This document shows positions 1 through 7,764 of a DNA stretch of 46,106 nt, piece after piece. Every line of letters begins with the position of its first letter. Position 1 is the stretch's first letter. A program made the position numbers and the translations under genes. The notes under the pieces are model-generated. The model had not been told where the DNA came from. It worked only from the letters and a program-made list of their open reading frames with translations, and searched no databases. Source of the stretch: Alkalilacustris brevis (GTDB lineage: Bacteria; Pseudomonadota; Alphaproteobacteria; Rhodobacterales; Rhodobacteraceae); NCBI RefSeq assembly GCF_003350345.1, contig NZ_QNVJ01000033.1, forward strand, positions 1 to 46,106, in the 5' to 3' direction.

Positions 1-105
1 TGCCATTCCGGGGGCTTACGCCGCCCCACCGGGGCGACGGTCCCCCTCCATCCCGGCAGGCGCTGCCCTCGGATCTCTTCTCGGGCCGTAGTCTGCTGCG
101 GCCTT

Positions 106-807
106 TTACAGGCCGTCCGGGCCGGGCACGCAGATCAGCGGCAGCCCGGCGTCTTCCGCCGCGCCCGCCAATCCCGGGCGGGCCGCTCCCCTGCCCAGCA
201 GCAGTGCGCCCGCCAGCCCCGGCTGCACCAGGAGCGCGCGCCCGGTGGTCGCGCCGCCGCCCTGCACCAGCCCCAAGGCGCCAGGCCGCAGCAATCGCGC
301 CCCGTGCAGCGCCGCCACCAGCATCAGGGGCACCACTGGCGCGCGTGGCGCGGGTTTGATCAGCAACGACCGCCCCACAGCCAGCCCGCCGGCAAGCGCC
401 CCCGCCCAGAGCGCAGGCCGCGCCCCCACCGCCCCCAGCAGCAGCAGCGCCCCCTCTTTGGGCAACACGGGCAGATCGGGCGGCACAGACGCCGCGCGCA
501 GGCTCGCGGCCAGTTCGCGCGCAGCCTCGGCACGGGTGACGCCATGTTCAAGCATGATAGCCTCGGTCAGCAGGTCGGCCTGTGCCTCCAGCGCAGCAGC
601 CACGGCCTCACCTCCGGCGCCCGGCCCAACCTGCACCCGCCCGCCCGACTGCACCGCCGCCAAGGCGCGCGCCACATCCTCGGGTCCGGCCTCGACCAGC
701 GCCCTCTGCCCGCCGCGCGCCAGCGGCACGGGCCGCATCGCGGTGCCCAGCGGCGCCCGCCACGCGCCCGCGATGTAATAGACCAGCAACCGTTCGCCGA
801 GTTCCAT
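106..807 (-). CDS. Half-length aldehyde dehydrogenase-like protein
   Basis: This 233-residue protein resembles the N-terminal (NAD-binding) half of aldehyde dehydrogenases. It opens with the typical YIAGAWRAP segment near residue 11 and has an LLIKPAP stretch near residue 150, matching the family's 'xxKPA' NAD-binding strand. A GGGATTGRALL segment follows, where the family has its 'GS-T-G' loop. It stops about where the catalytic glutamate (ELGGK) would lie, so both catalytic Glu and Cys are absent. Full-length members have about 480 residues, as does the intact paralogue at 7765-9204. The frame is open and ends in TAA inside the window, so this is a real truncation and not a window-edge effect. 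It is Ala/Leu/Gly-rich. It may be a decayed gene or a non-catalytic homologue; I cannot decide which. A G-rich Shine-Dalgarno-like run precedes the ATG. Confidence 0.55.
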   Translation of the reverse strand: MELGERLLVYYIAGAWRAPLGTAMRPVPLARGGQRALVEAGPEDVARALAAVQSGGRVQVGPGAGGEAVAAALEAQADLLTEAIMLEHGVTRAEAARELAASLRAASVPPDLPVLPKEGALLLLGAVGARPALWAGALAGGLAVGRSLLIKPAPRAPVVPLMLVAALHGARLLRPGALGLVQGGGATTGRALLVQPGLAGALLLGRGAARPGLAGAAEDAGLPLICVPGPDGL

Positions 808-951
808 CAGCCGCGGCCCCCCATCGCCTGCCCCACCGGCGCCTCCCTTTCGTCGTCAGCCTCGCTTCGGGCATCATTCCAGAAGATGAGCCGGTTGCCA
901 CCCCTTTCAGACCGGACCGCGCCAGTCAGAGCCAGATCAGGAGGTGTTGTC

Positions 952-1036
952 TTGAATTGAACTCATCCAACTCCGACCGGAAGGTATGCGCCCGCGTCGT
1001 GCCGCAGGTGCACCGCCGGCGGGGCGGGCGCATGCC
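952..1036. repeat. Extragenic palindromic repeat, copy 1
   Basis: Positions 952-995 align without gaps to 10842-10885 with about 35 of 44 identical bases, nearly all differences being transitions. The aligned part runs into an inverted repeat: left arm GGTATGCGCCCGC (983-995) and right arm GCGGGCGCATGCC (1024-1036), with one mismatch and a 28-base loop. It lies just beyond the 3' end of the ThDP enzyme gene. It has no T-tract, so a REP-like element is more likely than a classical terminator. Confidence 0.55.
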
Positions 1037-1069
1037 CGGCCTGCCCCATTTCCACCCTTCTGATAGCGG

Positions 1070-2809
1070 TCAGTGCCGATCCGAGAGTGCGACCGCCACG
1101 TCGAGCACCGCCTGCCGCCGTTCGCTGCGGATGACCTCCACGGCGCGGGCCAGGGCGCCGGGCAGATCGGCGCCATCAAGCACGCGCTCGGTATGCGCGC
1201 GGCTGGCCGCGGCGACCATCAGGTAATCGGGGGCCGGCTGGAGCGAGGTCAGCGGAACCGTGTTCGCGCGCGCTGCCGCCCCATCGGGATACGAGCCGAT
1301 CACGGCACGCCGAACGGCGTTCCAGATGCCGTTGTTCTTGATGATGACCAGAACCGGCAGTTCCAGCGCCTCGGCGATCTGGTGGCAGGCCACAGGATTG
1401 GCGAACATGTAGGAGCCGTCGCCGATACAGGCGATCACCAGCCTGTCGCGATCCGCGAGTTGAGCGCCAAGCGCCGCGGGAAACCCCCACCCGAGCCCGC
1501 CGGAATGGGGATTGTTGAAGATGCGGTTCGGCCCCTTCGCGGACATCGCGCCCGGCACCAGCCCCAGTTCGCTGAACGCGACGGCATCCTGGTCCATGAT
1601 GTCGGACACGCATTTGCTGAGCCACTCACCGCTCATCGGGCTGGTGGCGCCGCTTTGCGCGACTTCATCCGCCTTTGCGCGGCGCTCGGCCGATTGCGCC
1701 GCGATTGCGCGGCGTCGTTTTTCCACCGCCTCGTCCGGCGCACCAAGTGCCGCGGCCAGCGCATGCAGCGCGGCCGCCGGGTCGGCCTGGATGGCAAGAT
1801 CGGTGCGGTAGCCACGCACCGGCATTCGGCGGAATTGCGGATCGGGGCCGATATGCACGACACGGGTTCCCGAACCGGGGCGATGGGCCGCCTCGATCCA
1901 GGGCACACCACTGTCGAGCACGATGACAAGGTCGGCATTGGCGATCGCCGCCTTGGGGTCGTTGCCGATCAGCATCGGGTGATCGCCCGGCAGCACGTTT
2001 CGCACCAGGAACGGCTCGGCCACGGCAATGCCATGGCGTTCGGACAACACTGCCAGCGCCGAGGCCGCGCGGCCTTCGGTATCGCTGCGCTGGCACAGGA
2101 TCAGCGGATTGGCCGCCTGCGCCAGCCATGCGGCCAGCTGGCCAATGGCCGCCGGATCGGGATGTGGCAGGGATGAGGGCTGCTGCGGGGTCGCCTCCTC
2201 CAGGCCTGCCGGTATCTGCTCCATCAACGGCTCGCGCGGCAGGCTCAGGTAAACCGGCCCACAGGGCGCACTGTTGGCAAGCGCAACGGCGCGCGTGGGC
2301 AGGGATTCGCCTTGCTCGGGATAGCGCATTTCATAGTTGAACTTGGTCACGTCCCGCACCAGCGAGGTCTGGTCATACATCTCCTGGCCGTACTGGATCG
2401 GTGTCATTCGCCCGCCGGGACGACCGCGTTCGGTGATCGGCGTGCGGCCCGACATCATGACAACCGGAATATCATCGCTTGCGGCATTGATGATGCCCAT
2501 GGCGCAGTTCGCCAGGCCGACATTGACATGAACCATCACACCCTGCGCCCGGCCGGTCACAAGATAGTGGCCATGCGCCATGGCGACACCGGCGGTTTCA
2601 TGGGGAACAAGGACCATTTCGGGCCGCTGGTCGGCCTCCAGCGTGGCGATGGCCTCGATGATCGGCGGGAAGTCGGTCCCTGCATTTGAGAATACATAGT
2701 CGATCCCGTTGCGCTTGAGGCTACCCAAAAGGGCCTCCGCGCCGGTCGGGTTGCGGGATTCGGAAGCCTCTGCTCGCGACGCGCCTTCATCGGAATCACG
2801 GTTTATCAA
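1070..2809 (-). CDS. ThDP-dependent acetolactate synthase-like enzyme
   Basis: A 579-residue thiamine diphosphate enzyme of the acetolactate synthase/benzoylformate decarboxylase superfamily. The N-terminal PYR domain carries the activating glutamate in VPHETAGVAMAHG. The middle domain spans roughly residues 210-350. The C-terminal PP domain has the cofactor motif starting CIGDGSYMFANP and ending VLVIIKNN. Reaction and substrate are not determined by sequence; carboligation or decarboxylation of a 2-oxo acid is the family chemistry. The start is a TTG: it is the only sensible in-frame start, and GAGGAG lies 7 bases upstream of it. The gene is divergent from the TAXI-TRAP/IclR gene set, which suggests co-regulation and that its substrate or a product arrives via that transporter. 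Confidence 0.85.
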   Translation of the reverse strand: MINRDSDEGASRAEASESRNPTGAEALLGSLKRNGIDYVFSNAGTDFPPIIEAIATLEADQRPEMVLVPHETAGVAMAHGHYLVTGRAQGVMVHVNVGLANCAMGIINAASDDIPVVMMSGRTPITERGRPGGRMTPIQYGQEMYDQTSLVRDVTKFNYEMRYPEQGESLPTRAVALANSAPCGPVYLSLPREPLMEQIPAGLEEATPQQPSSLPHPDPAAIGQLAAWLAQAANPLILCQRSDTEGRAASALAVLSERHGIAVAEPFLVRNVLPGDHPMLIGNDPKAAIANADLVIVLDSGVPWIEAAHRPGSGTRVVHIGPDPQFRRMPVRGYRTDLAIQADPAAALHALAAALGAPDEAVEKRRRAIAAQSAERRAKADEVAQSGATSPMSGEWLSKCVSDIMDQDAVAFSELGLVPGAMSAKGPNRIFNNPHSGGLGWGFPAALGAQLADRDRLVIACIGDGSYMFANPVACHQIAEALELPVLVIIKNNGIWNAVRRAVIGSYPDGAAARANTVPLTSLQPAPDYLMVAAASRAHTERVLDGADLPGALARAVEVIRSERRQAVLDVAVALSDRH

Positions 2810-2921
2810 TATCTTACTCCTCGCAAGCGTAGTTGGATGCAGCCTCAGGCCACATCATTTTCCGGCTCTCCGGTGAAATCTCCTCTTGAAATGCGGCGGA
2901 TGACAAGCAAAAAAGATGTAT

Positions 2922-2946
2922 CAAAATCTCAAATATCGGGATTTTG
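2922..2946. promoter_or_regulatory. Inverted repeat in divergent promoter (candidate IclR operator)
   Basis: CAAAATC (2922-2928) and GATTTTG (2940-2946) form a perfect 7-base inverted repeat with an 11-base spacer. It lies in an AT-rich patch of the 193-base region between the divergent ThDP enzyme and TRAP genes, and its end is about 56 bases before the solute-binding protein start. It is a reasonable binding site for the IclR regulator encoded at 5910. This assignment is inference from position and symmetry only. Confidence 0.35.
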
Positions 2947-3002
2947 TAGAGGAGATCGGCCAGCCAGGCCGACACACGCATATCCATCCAGGGAGGAAAA
3001 GA

Positions 3003-3962
3003 ATGCGACATCTCGTTTCCGGAGCCGCGCTGACAGCTGCGCTTGCAATCGCGGGCGGTGCGGCCAGCGCCCAGAACGTGGGCATCGCCACGTCCAATCC
3101 CGGCTCACTGTTCCACAATATCGGAACCGCCGTGGCCAACGCGGCCAATGCCTCCGGCCTGCGCGCCACGATCCAGCCCGCCACCAGCCCCAACCAGTAC
3201 ATCCCGCTTGTCGCATCGGGCGGTATCGAGTTTGGTGTCGCCAACCTTCAGGAGGTGAACTACGCCCAGCAAGGGGCCGAATGGTTCAGCGGCAGCGAAA
3301 ACCCCGACCTGCGCGTCGTCGGCCTGATCATGCCATTGGTCGAGGCGATTTTCGTGCGCGCCGATTCCGACATCATGACGGTCGCCGACCTTGAAGGGCA
3401 CCGCATGGTGGATGGCTACACCGCGCAGCAGACCATCATCCCGCAGCTCGATGCAATCTATTCGACCGTCGGATTGACGCGTGCCGACATGCAGCCCGTC
3501 AACGTGCCCAGCGTGGTTGCCGGGGCGGATGCCTTCATCGCAGGCGACTCGGTCGGGTTCATCTTTGCCCATGGCGCCGGCAAGGTCCGCGAGGCGGATG
3601 CCGCGGTCGGCGGATTGCGCGCCCTGACTGTCGAACCGACCGAGGAAAACCTAGAACGGGCACGCGAACACTGGCCGGTGGCATTCTTCCACCATCTGAG
3701 CGAGGGCGCGATGCCCGGCGTGCTGGAAGATGGCTGGTACTTTGCCTATCCGCAGCTCGTCTTCACCCATGCGAACGCGCCTGATGAAGCCGTCTACGCG
3801 ATGACAAAGGCGCTCTATGAGCAGACCGAGATCCTTGGCGACACCTTCCCGCCGTTCAATGCCTTCAATCCCGAAGAGCACATGGTCGGCGACACGGGCG
3901 TGACCGATTATCACCCCGCTGCGATTCGCTTCTACCAAGAAGTCGGTCTCTGGAACGAGTGA
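3003..3962 (+). CDS. TAXI-family TRAP transporter solute-binding protein
   Basis: A 319-residue periplasmic binding protein of the TAXI (TRAP-associated extracytoplasmic immunogenic) family. The signal peptide ends near residue 24 (GGAASAQ). The mature part begins NVGIATSNPGSLFHNIG, followed by the family-typical PLVASGGIEFGVANLQE. The ATG at 3003 is chosen because GGGAGGAAAAG lies directly upstream and the signal peptide begins there; an upstream ATG at 2916 would add an unlikely extension. It delivers substrate to the fused permease encoded 9 bases downstream. The ligand is unknown; with the neighbouring hydroxylase and dehydrogenases an organic acid is likely. Confidence 0.92.
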   Translation: MRHLVSGAALTAALAIAGGAASAQNVGIATSNPGSLFHNIGTAVANAANASGLRATIQPATSPNQYIPLVASGGIEFGVANLQEVNYAQQGAEWFSGSENPDLRVVGLIMPLVEAIFVRADSDIMTVADLEGHRMVDGYTAQQTIIPQLDAIYSTVGLTRADMQPVNVPSVVAGADAFIAGDSVGFIFAHGAGKVREADAAVGGLRALTVEPTEENLERAREHWPVAFFHHLSEGAMPGVLEDGWYFAYPQLVFTHANAPDEAVYAMTKALYEQTEILGDTFPPFNAFNPEEHMVGDTGVTDYHPAAIRFYQEVGLWNE

Positions 3963-3971
3963 GCCAGGCAT

Positions 3972-5906
3972 ATGTCGAATGACCTGAAGGGAAAGGCCGA
4001 AAGCGGCCTTTCCCCCGCCGTTTGGCGGCCCATCGCGAACATCCTCGCAACATGCATCACTCTGGTCGCGGTGGGCTGGGCGCTTGGCGTGCCCAGGATG
4101 CTTGGCATTTCCTACTATCCGCAGCAGATCCTTGCGGTGATCCTCGGGCTGTCGATGGCGGTCGCCTTCGTGTCCATGCCCTTGCGGCGCAGCGCCTTGC
4201 GCGACCGGCTGCCGTGGTATGACGCGGTCGCCGCCATCGCGTGTCTGGGGGCGGTTGGCTACATCGTTCTCTACTACCCGCAGATGGTGAACCTCATCTT
4301 CATGGGCCCGATGAACATCTGGCTGCCCGGCGTGATCATGACCCTTCTGCTGCTCGAGGCGCTGCGTCGCGCCACGGGCTGGGCGCTGGTCATCATCATA
4401 TCGGTCTTTCTGCTCTACGCGCTGTTTGGCAATCTGGTTCCCGGGCGGATGCAGGGCCGTGCCCAGAGCTTCGAGGTGCTGGCCGGATACATGGCGCTCG
4501 ACTCGAACGGCATCCTTGGCATCCCGATGGCGGTGGCGGGCACTGTCGTCGTGGCTTTCATCCTGTTCGGACAGCTTCTCAATGTCTCGGGCGGGTCCAA
4601 TTTCTTTACCGATGCGGCGCTTCTGGTGATGGGGCGTTTTCGCGGGGGCGCGATGAAGATCGCGGTGCTGGCCTCGGCGCTGTTCGGTTCGGTTTCGGGG
4701 TCGGCGGTGGCGAATGTGGTCGGCACCGGTGTCGTCACGATCCCGCTGATCAAGCGCGACGGCTATCCTAGCCACAAGGCCGGGGCCATCGAGGCCGTCG
4801 CCTCGACCGGTGGGCAGTTGATGCCGCCGGTGATGGGCGCGGCCGCGTTCCTGATGGCCGAATTCCTGGGCGTGCCCTACACCAACATCGTGCTGGCGGC
4901 GCTTGCGCCTTCGCTTCTGTATTACGTCGCGCTTTTCATTCAGGCCGACCTGGAGGCTGCCAAGCTGGGAATTTCCAGCGTGCCCAAATCGCGCATCCCG
5001 CCCCGGAGCGAGGTGCTGACGGGGCTTCACTTCCTGTTCGCCTTCGTCGTGTTGATGTATGCGCTGTTCTCGCTCAACTGGCAGCCCGAACGGGCCGCGA
5101 TGGCGGCAGCGGCGTCGGTTATCGTGACCTCGCTCGTGCTGGGATACCGCAAGGCGCGACCGGGGTTAGACACCATCATCGGCGCGGTCCCGAAAACGGG
5201 GTTCTCGGTGGTCGAGATCCTGCTGATCTCGGGCGCGTCCGGCATCGTGATCGGGGTCTTGAACGTCACCGGGCTGAGCTTCAACCTGACCTATGCACTG
5301 GTGCAGATCGGGGCAGGCAGCATGATCGCGCTGCTGGCGCTTTCCGCGCTGGTGTGCATCGTGCTGGGCATGGGGCTTCCGACGCTGGGGGTCTATGTGC
5401 TGCTGGCCGCACTGGTCGCACCCGCGCTTATCCAGACTGGCATCGAACCGATCGCCGCGCATCTTTATGTCCTGTATTTCGGCATGATGTCGATGATCAC
5501 CCCGCCCATTGCGATGGCCGCCTTTGCGGCCGCCTCCATCGCCAGGGCCGCGCCGATGGCGACCGGCTTCGCGGCGATGCGCTTCGGGTGGTCGGCCTAT
5601 GTCATTCCGGTGCTGTTCGTGTTCTCGCCATCGCTTCTGATGATCGGCGCGCCGCTTCAGATCGGGTTGGCGCTGTTTACGGCCGTTATCGGCGTTTGGC
5701 TGGTTTCGGCGGCGCTGGCGGGCTTCATGGCCGAACGGATGACGCCGTTCGTCCGCGTCCTGTTCGGCAGCTTCGGGATGCTGGCGCTGCTTCCGGCCGG
5801 CATGTTCGATGGCGCCTGGATCAGCGATCTCGTCGGCGTTGCCGGCGGCCTTGCGCTGATCGTGACCAGCTTCCTGCGCGCTGCGCGCAAGTCCGAAGAG
5901 GCGTAA
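3972..5906 (+). CDS. TRAP transporter fused permease (DctQM type)
   Basis: A 644-residue inner-membrane protein with the small (4TM) and large (12TM) TRAP subunits fused, the usual partner of TAXI binding proteins. Diagnostic DctM segments include SVSGSAVANVVGTG, STGGQLMPPVMGAAAF and a later GMGLPTLGVYVL, which are conserved in the sodium/substrate translocation core. Many hydrophobic helices span the full length. It imports the ligand captured by the TAXI protein using an ion gradient. It is followed after 3 bases by the IclR gene, so the two are probably co-transcribed. Confidence 0.93.
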   Translation: MSNDLKGKAESGLSPAVWRPIANILATCITLVAVGWALGVPRMLGISYYPQQILAVILGLSMAVAFVSMPLRRSALRDRLPWYDAVAAIACLGAVGYIVLYYPQMVNLIFMGPMNIWLPGVIMTLLLLEALRRATGWALVIIISVFLLYALFGNLVPGRMQGRAQSFEVLAGYMALDSNGILGIPMAVAGTVVVAFILFGQLLNVSGGSNFFTDAALLVMGRFRGGAMKIAVLASALFGSVSGSAVANVVGTGVVTIPLIKRDGYPSHKAGAIEAVASTGGQLMPPVMGAAAFLMAEFLGVPYTNIVLAALAPSLLYYVALFIQADLEAAKLGISSVPKSRIPPRSEVLTGLHFLFAFVVLMYALFSLNWQPERAAMAAAASVIVTSLVLGYRKARPGLDTIIGAVPKTGFSVVEILLISGASGIVIGVLNVTGLSFNLTYALVQIGAGSMIALLALSALVCIVLGMGLPTLGVYVLLAALVAPALIQTGIEPIAAHLYVLYFGMMSMITPPIAMAAFAAASIARAAPMATGFAAMRFGWSAYVIPVLFVFSPSLLMIGAPLQIGLALFTAVIGVWLVSAALAGFMAERMTPFVRVLFGSFGMLALLPAGMFDGAWISDLVGVAGGLALIVTSFLRAARKSEEA

Positions 5907-5909
5907 CGT

Positions 5910-6719
5910 ATGAGCGGCCTCAACAGTCTCGACCGCGTCCTGGCGATCCTCGATTTGTTCACCGAGGATCGCCTGGAATGGACGCCTGACGAGCTGATGC
6001 AGGAACTGGGCTATTCACGGCCGACGCTCTATCGCTACCTCAAGACGATGAAGGATGCGGGGCTTCTGGCCTCGTATCCCAACGCGGGATTCACGCTGGG
6101 CCCGCGCGTGGTCGAGATGGATTATCTCATGCGCAAGTCCGACGCGATGGTGCGCCACGGGCGCCCGCACCTCGAGGACCTGACCGAACGCTATCCGTGT
6201 TCGGCGCTTCTGGTGCGCTGGTACGGGCAGCGCATCCTGTGCGTGGCGGCGGATTGCTCCATACCCGATCCGCTTTCCAGCTATCCGCGTGGCCGCCCGA
6301 TGCCGCTGGCGCGTGGCGCGATCTCGCGCTCGATCATGGCATTCCTGCCGCGCCGCCAGATGCTTGCGATGATCGAGGAAAATTTCGACGAACTGCGCAG
6401 CATCGGTCTGGGCAGCTCTGTTGCGGACATTGCCGAGCGTATGCGCGAGGTGCGCAAACTGGGCTACGCCGTGGCTTGTGGCGAAGTGACACCCGGCGTC
6501 GTGGGAATCGCGGCGCCCGTGTTCGACACCGCGCGGGTGCCCGTCGCAAGCCTTTGCGTAACCATCGCCGGCACCCTGGCCGCAGCCTATCGGATCGACG
6601 AGATCGGCGGCCGCGTGTCCGACCTAGCAGAAAGGATCAGCGCGCAACTGGAACGCCAGCGCGCCGAGGATGAAACGAAACAGGCCCAGGAGGGCGCGCC
6701 AACCGCGCGCCGGGCATGA
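5910..6719 (+). CDS. IclR-family transcriptional regulator
   Basis: A 269-residue regulator. The N-terminal winged helix (residues about 5-65) includes LMQELGYSRPTLYRYLKTMKDAGLL, typical of IclR proteins, here split for reading as recognition helix SRPTLYRYL. The C-terminal ligand domain carries the family pattern around VTPGVVGIAAPVFDTA. IclR proteins bind small organic acids or aromatics and act as repressors or activators of nearby catabolic operons. The gene follows the permease after 3 bases and overlaps the upstream alternative start of the amidohydrolase. It probably controls the whole left-hand module from the divergent promoter at 2810-3002. Confidence 0.9.
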   Translation: MSGLNSLDRVLAILDLFTEDRLEWTPDELMQELGYSRPTLYRYLKTMKDAGLLASYPNAGFTLGPRVVEMDYLMRKSDAMVRHGRPHLEDLTERYPCSALLVRWYGQRILCVAADCSIPDPLSSYPRGRPMPLARGAISRSIMAFLPRRQMLAMIEENFDELRSIGLGSSVADIAERMREVRKLGYAVACGEVTPGVVGIAAPVFDTARVPVASLCVTIAGTLAAAYRIDEIGGRVSDLAERISAQLERQRAEDETKQAQEGAPTARRA

Positions 6720-6736
6720 ACTCAAACGGAGGACAC

Positions 6737-7753
6737 ATGAAGAAGATTGACGCTTTCAACCACATCTGGCCGGAAAAGTTCTTTGATGCGCTGATCGGCC
6801 ATATCGGCACCATGAGCGACATCACCAAACGGTCGGGCGACGTGCCGATGATGACAAATCTCGACCGCCGCTTCGAGGTGATGGACGAGTTCGGCCCGGA
6901 TTACTGCCAGGTGCTTTCGCTGGCCTCGCCGCCGCTTGAAAAGCTGGTCGATTCCGACAAGGCACTCGAGCTTTCGCAGATCGGTTCCGATTCCATGGCC
7001 GAGCTTTGCCAGAAATACCCCGACCGCTTTCCCGCCTTCATCGGCACGACGCCGATGACGCACCCCGAAGGGCTGGTCGCGGAATCGCGCCGCGCGATCG
7101 AAGATCTGGGCGCCGTGGGCATGCAGATTTTCACCAATGTCAACGGCAAACCGCTGGACCTGCCCGAGTTCGCGCCCTTCTTCGAATACATGGACAGCGT
7201 CGGCAAGCCCGTCTGGCTGCATCCGGCCCGCGGCGCGAATTTTTCGGATTACCTGACCGAGGACCAGTCGGAATACGAAATCTGGTGGACCCTTGGGTGG
7301 CCCTATGAAACCTCGGCCGCGATGGCACGCATGGTGTTCTCGCAGTTTTTCGACCGCTGGCCGAACCTCAAGATCATCACCCACCACGCCGGCGGCATGA
7401 TCCCGTTCTTCGAGGGCCGCGTGGGCCCCGGCTGGGACCAGATGGGCGCGCGGACCACGGACCGCGACCTTGCTGCCGTGCGCAAGGCCCTGAAACGGCC
7501 CCACCTGGATTACTTCAAGGAGTTCTACGCCGACACTGCCAGCTTCGGTTCGCAAAAGGCGATCGAACACGCGATGGAATTCTTCGGCGAGGATCGGGTG
7601 CTGTTCGCCTCGGATGCGCCCTTCGATCCGGAAGGCGGGCCGAAATACATCCGTGACACCATCGAGATCATCGACCGGATGGAGATCACCGACGCGCAGC
7701 GCCAGAAGCTCTATCAGGACAACGCCGTGAACCTGCTTGGCCTGAAACTTTGA
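6737..7753 (+). CDS. Amidohydrolase-2 family protein (ACMSD/decarboxylase-like)
   Basis: A 338-residue TIM-barrel protein of the amidohydrolase-2 family, which includes 2-amino-3-carboxymuconate semialdehyde decarboxylase and gamma-resorcylate and 5-carboxyvanillate decarboxylases. Putative metal ligands are His in WLHPARG, His in IITHHAGGMIPFF and Asp in FASDAPFDPEGG. The N-terminal metal motif is unusual: IDAFNHIWP, so Asn8-His9 replaces the HxH (or ExH) seen in most relatives. The start at 6737 follows GGAGG (6728-6732); the ATG at 6716, overlapping the IclR stop, has no such site. Decarboxylation or hydrolysis of a ring-derived acid is a plausible role, but the substrate is unknown. Confidence 0.85.
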   Translation: MKKIDAFNHIWPEKFFDALIGHIGTMSDITKRSGDVPMMTNLDRRFEVMDEFGPDYCQVLSLASPPLEKLVDSDKALELSQIGSDSMAELCQKYPDRFPAFIGTTPMTHPEGLVAESRRAIEDLGAVGMQIFTNVNGKPLDLPEFAPFFEYMDSVGKPVWLHPARGANFSDYLTEDQSEYEIWWTLGWPYETSAAMARMVFSQFFDRWPNLKIITHHAGGMIPFFEGRVGPGWDQMGARTTDRDLAAVRKALKRPHLDYFKEFYADTASFGSQKAIEHAMEFFGEDRVLFASDAPFDPEGGPKYIRDTIEIIDRMEITDAQRQKLYQDNAVNLLGLKL

Positions 7754-7764
7754 CCAAGGGCACC

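Noticed and set aside
3651-5030. Long reading frames opposite the TRAP genes and elsewhere (also opposite ndvB, about 1620 codons)
   Set aside because: They are Arg/His/Gln-rich antisense frames that arise from codon bias of the true genes; no domain is recognisable.
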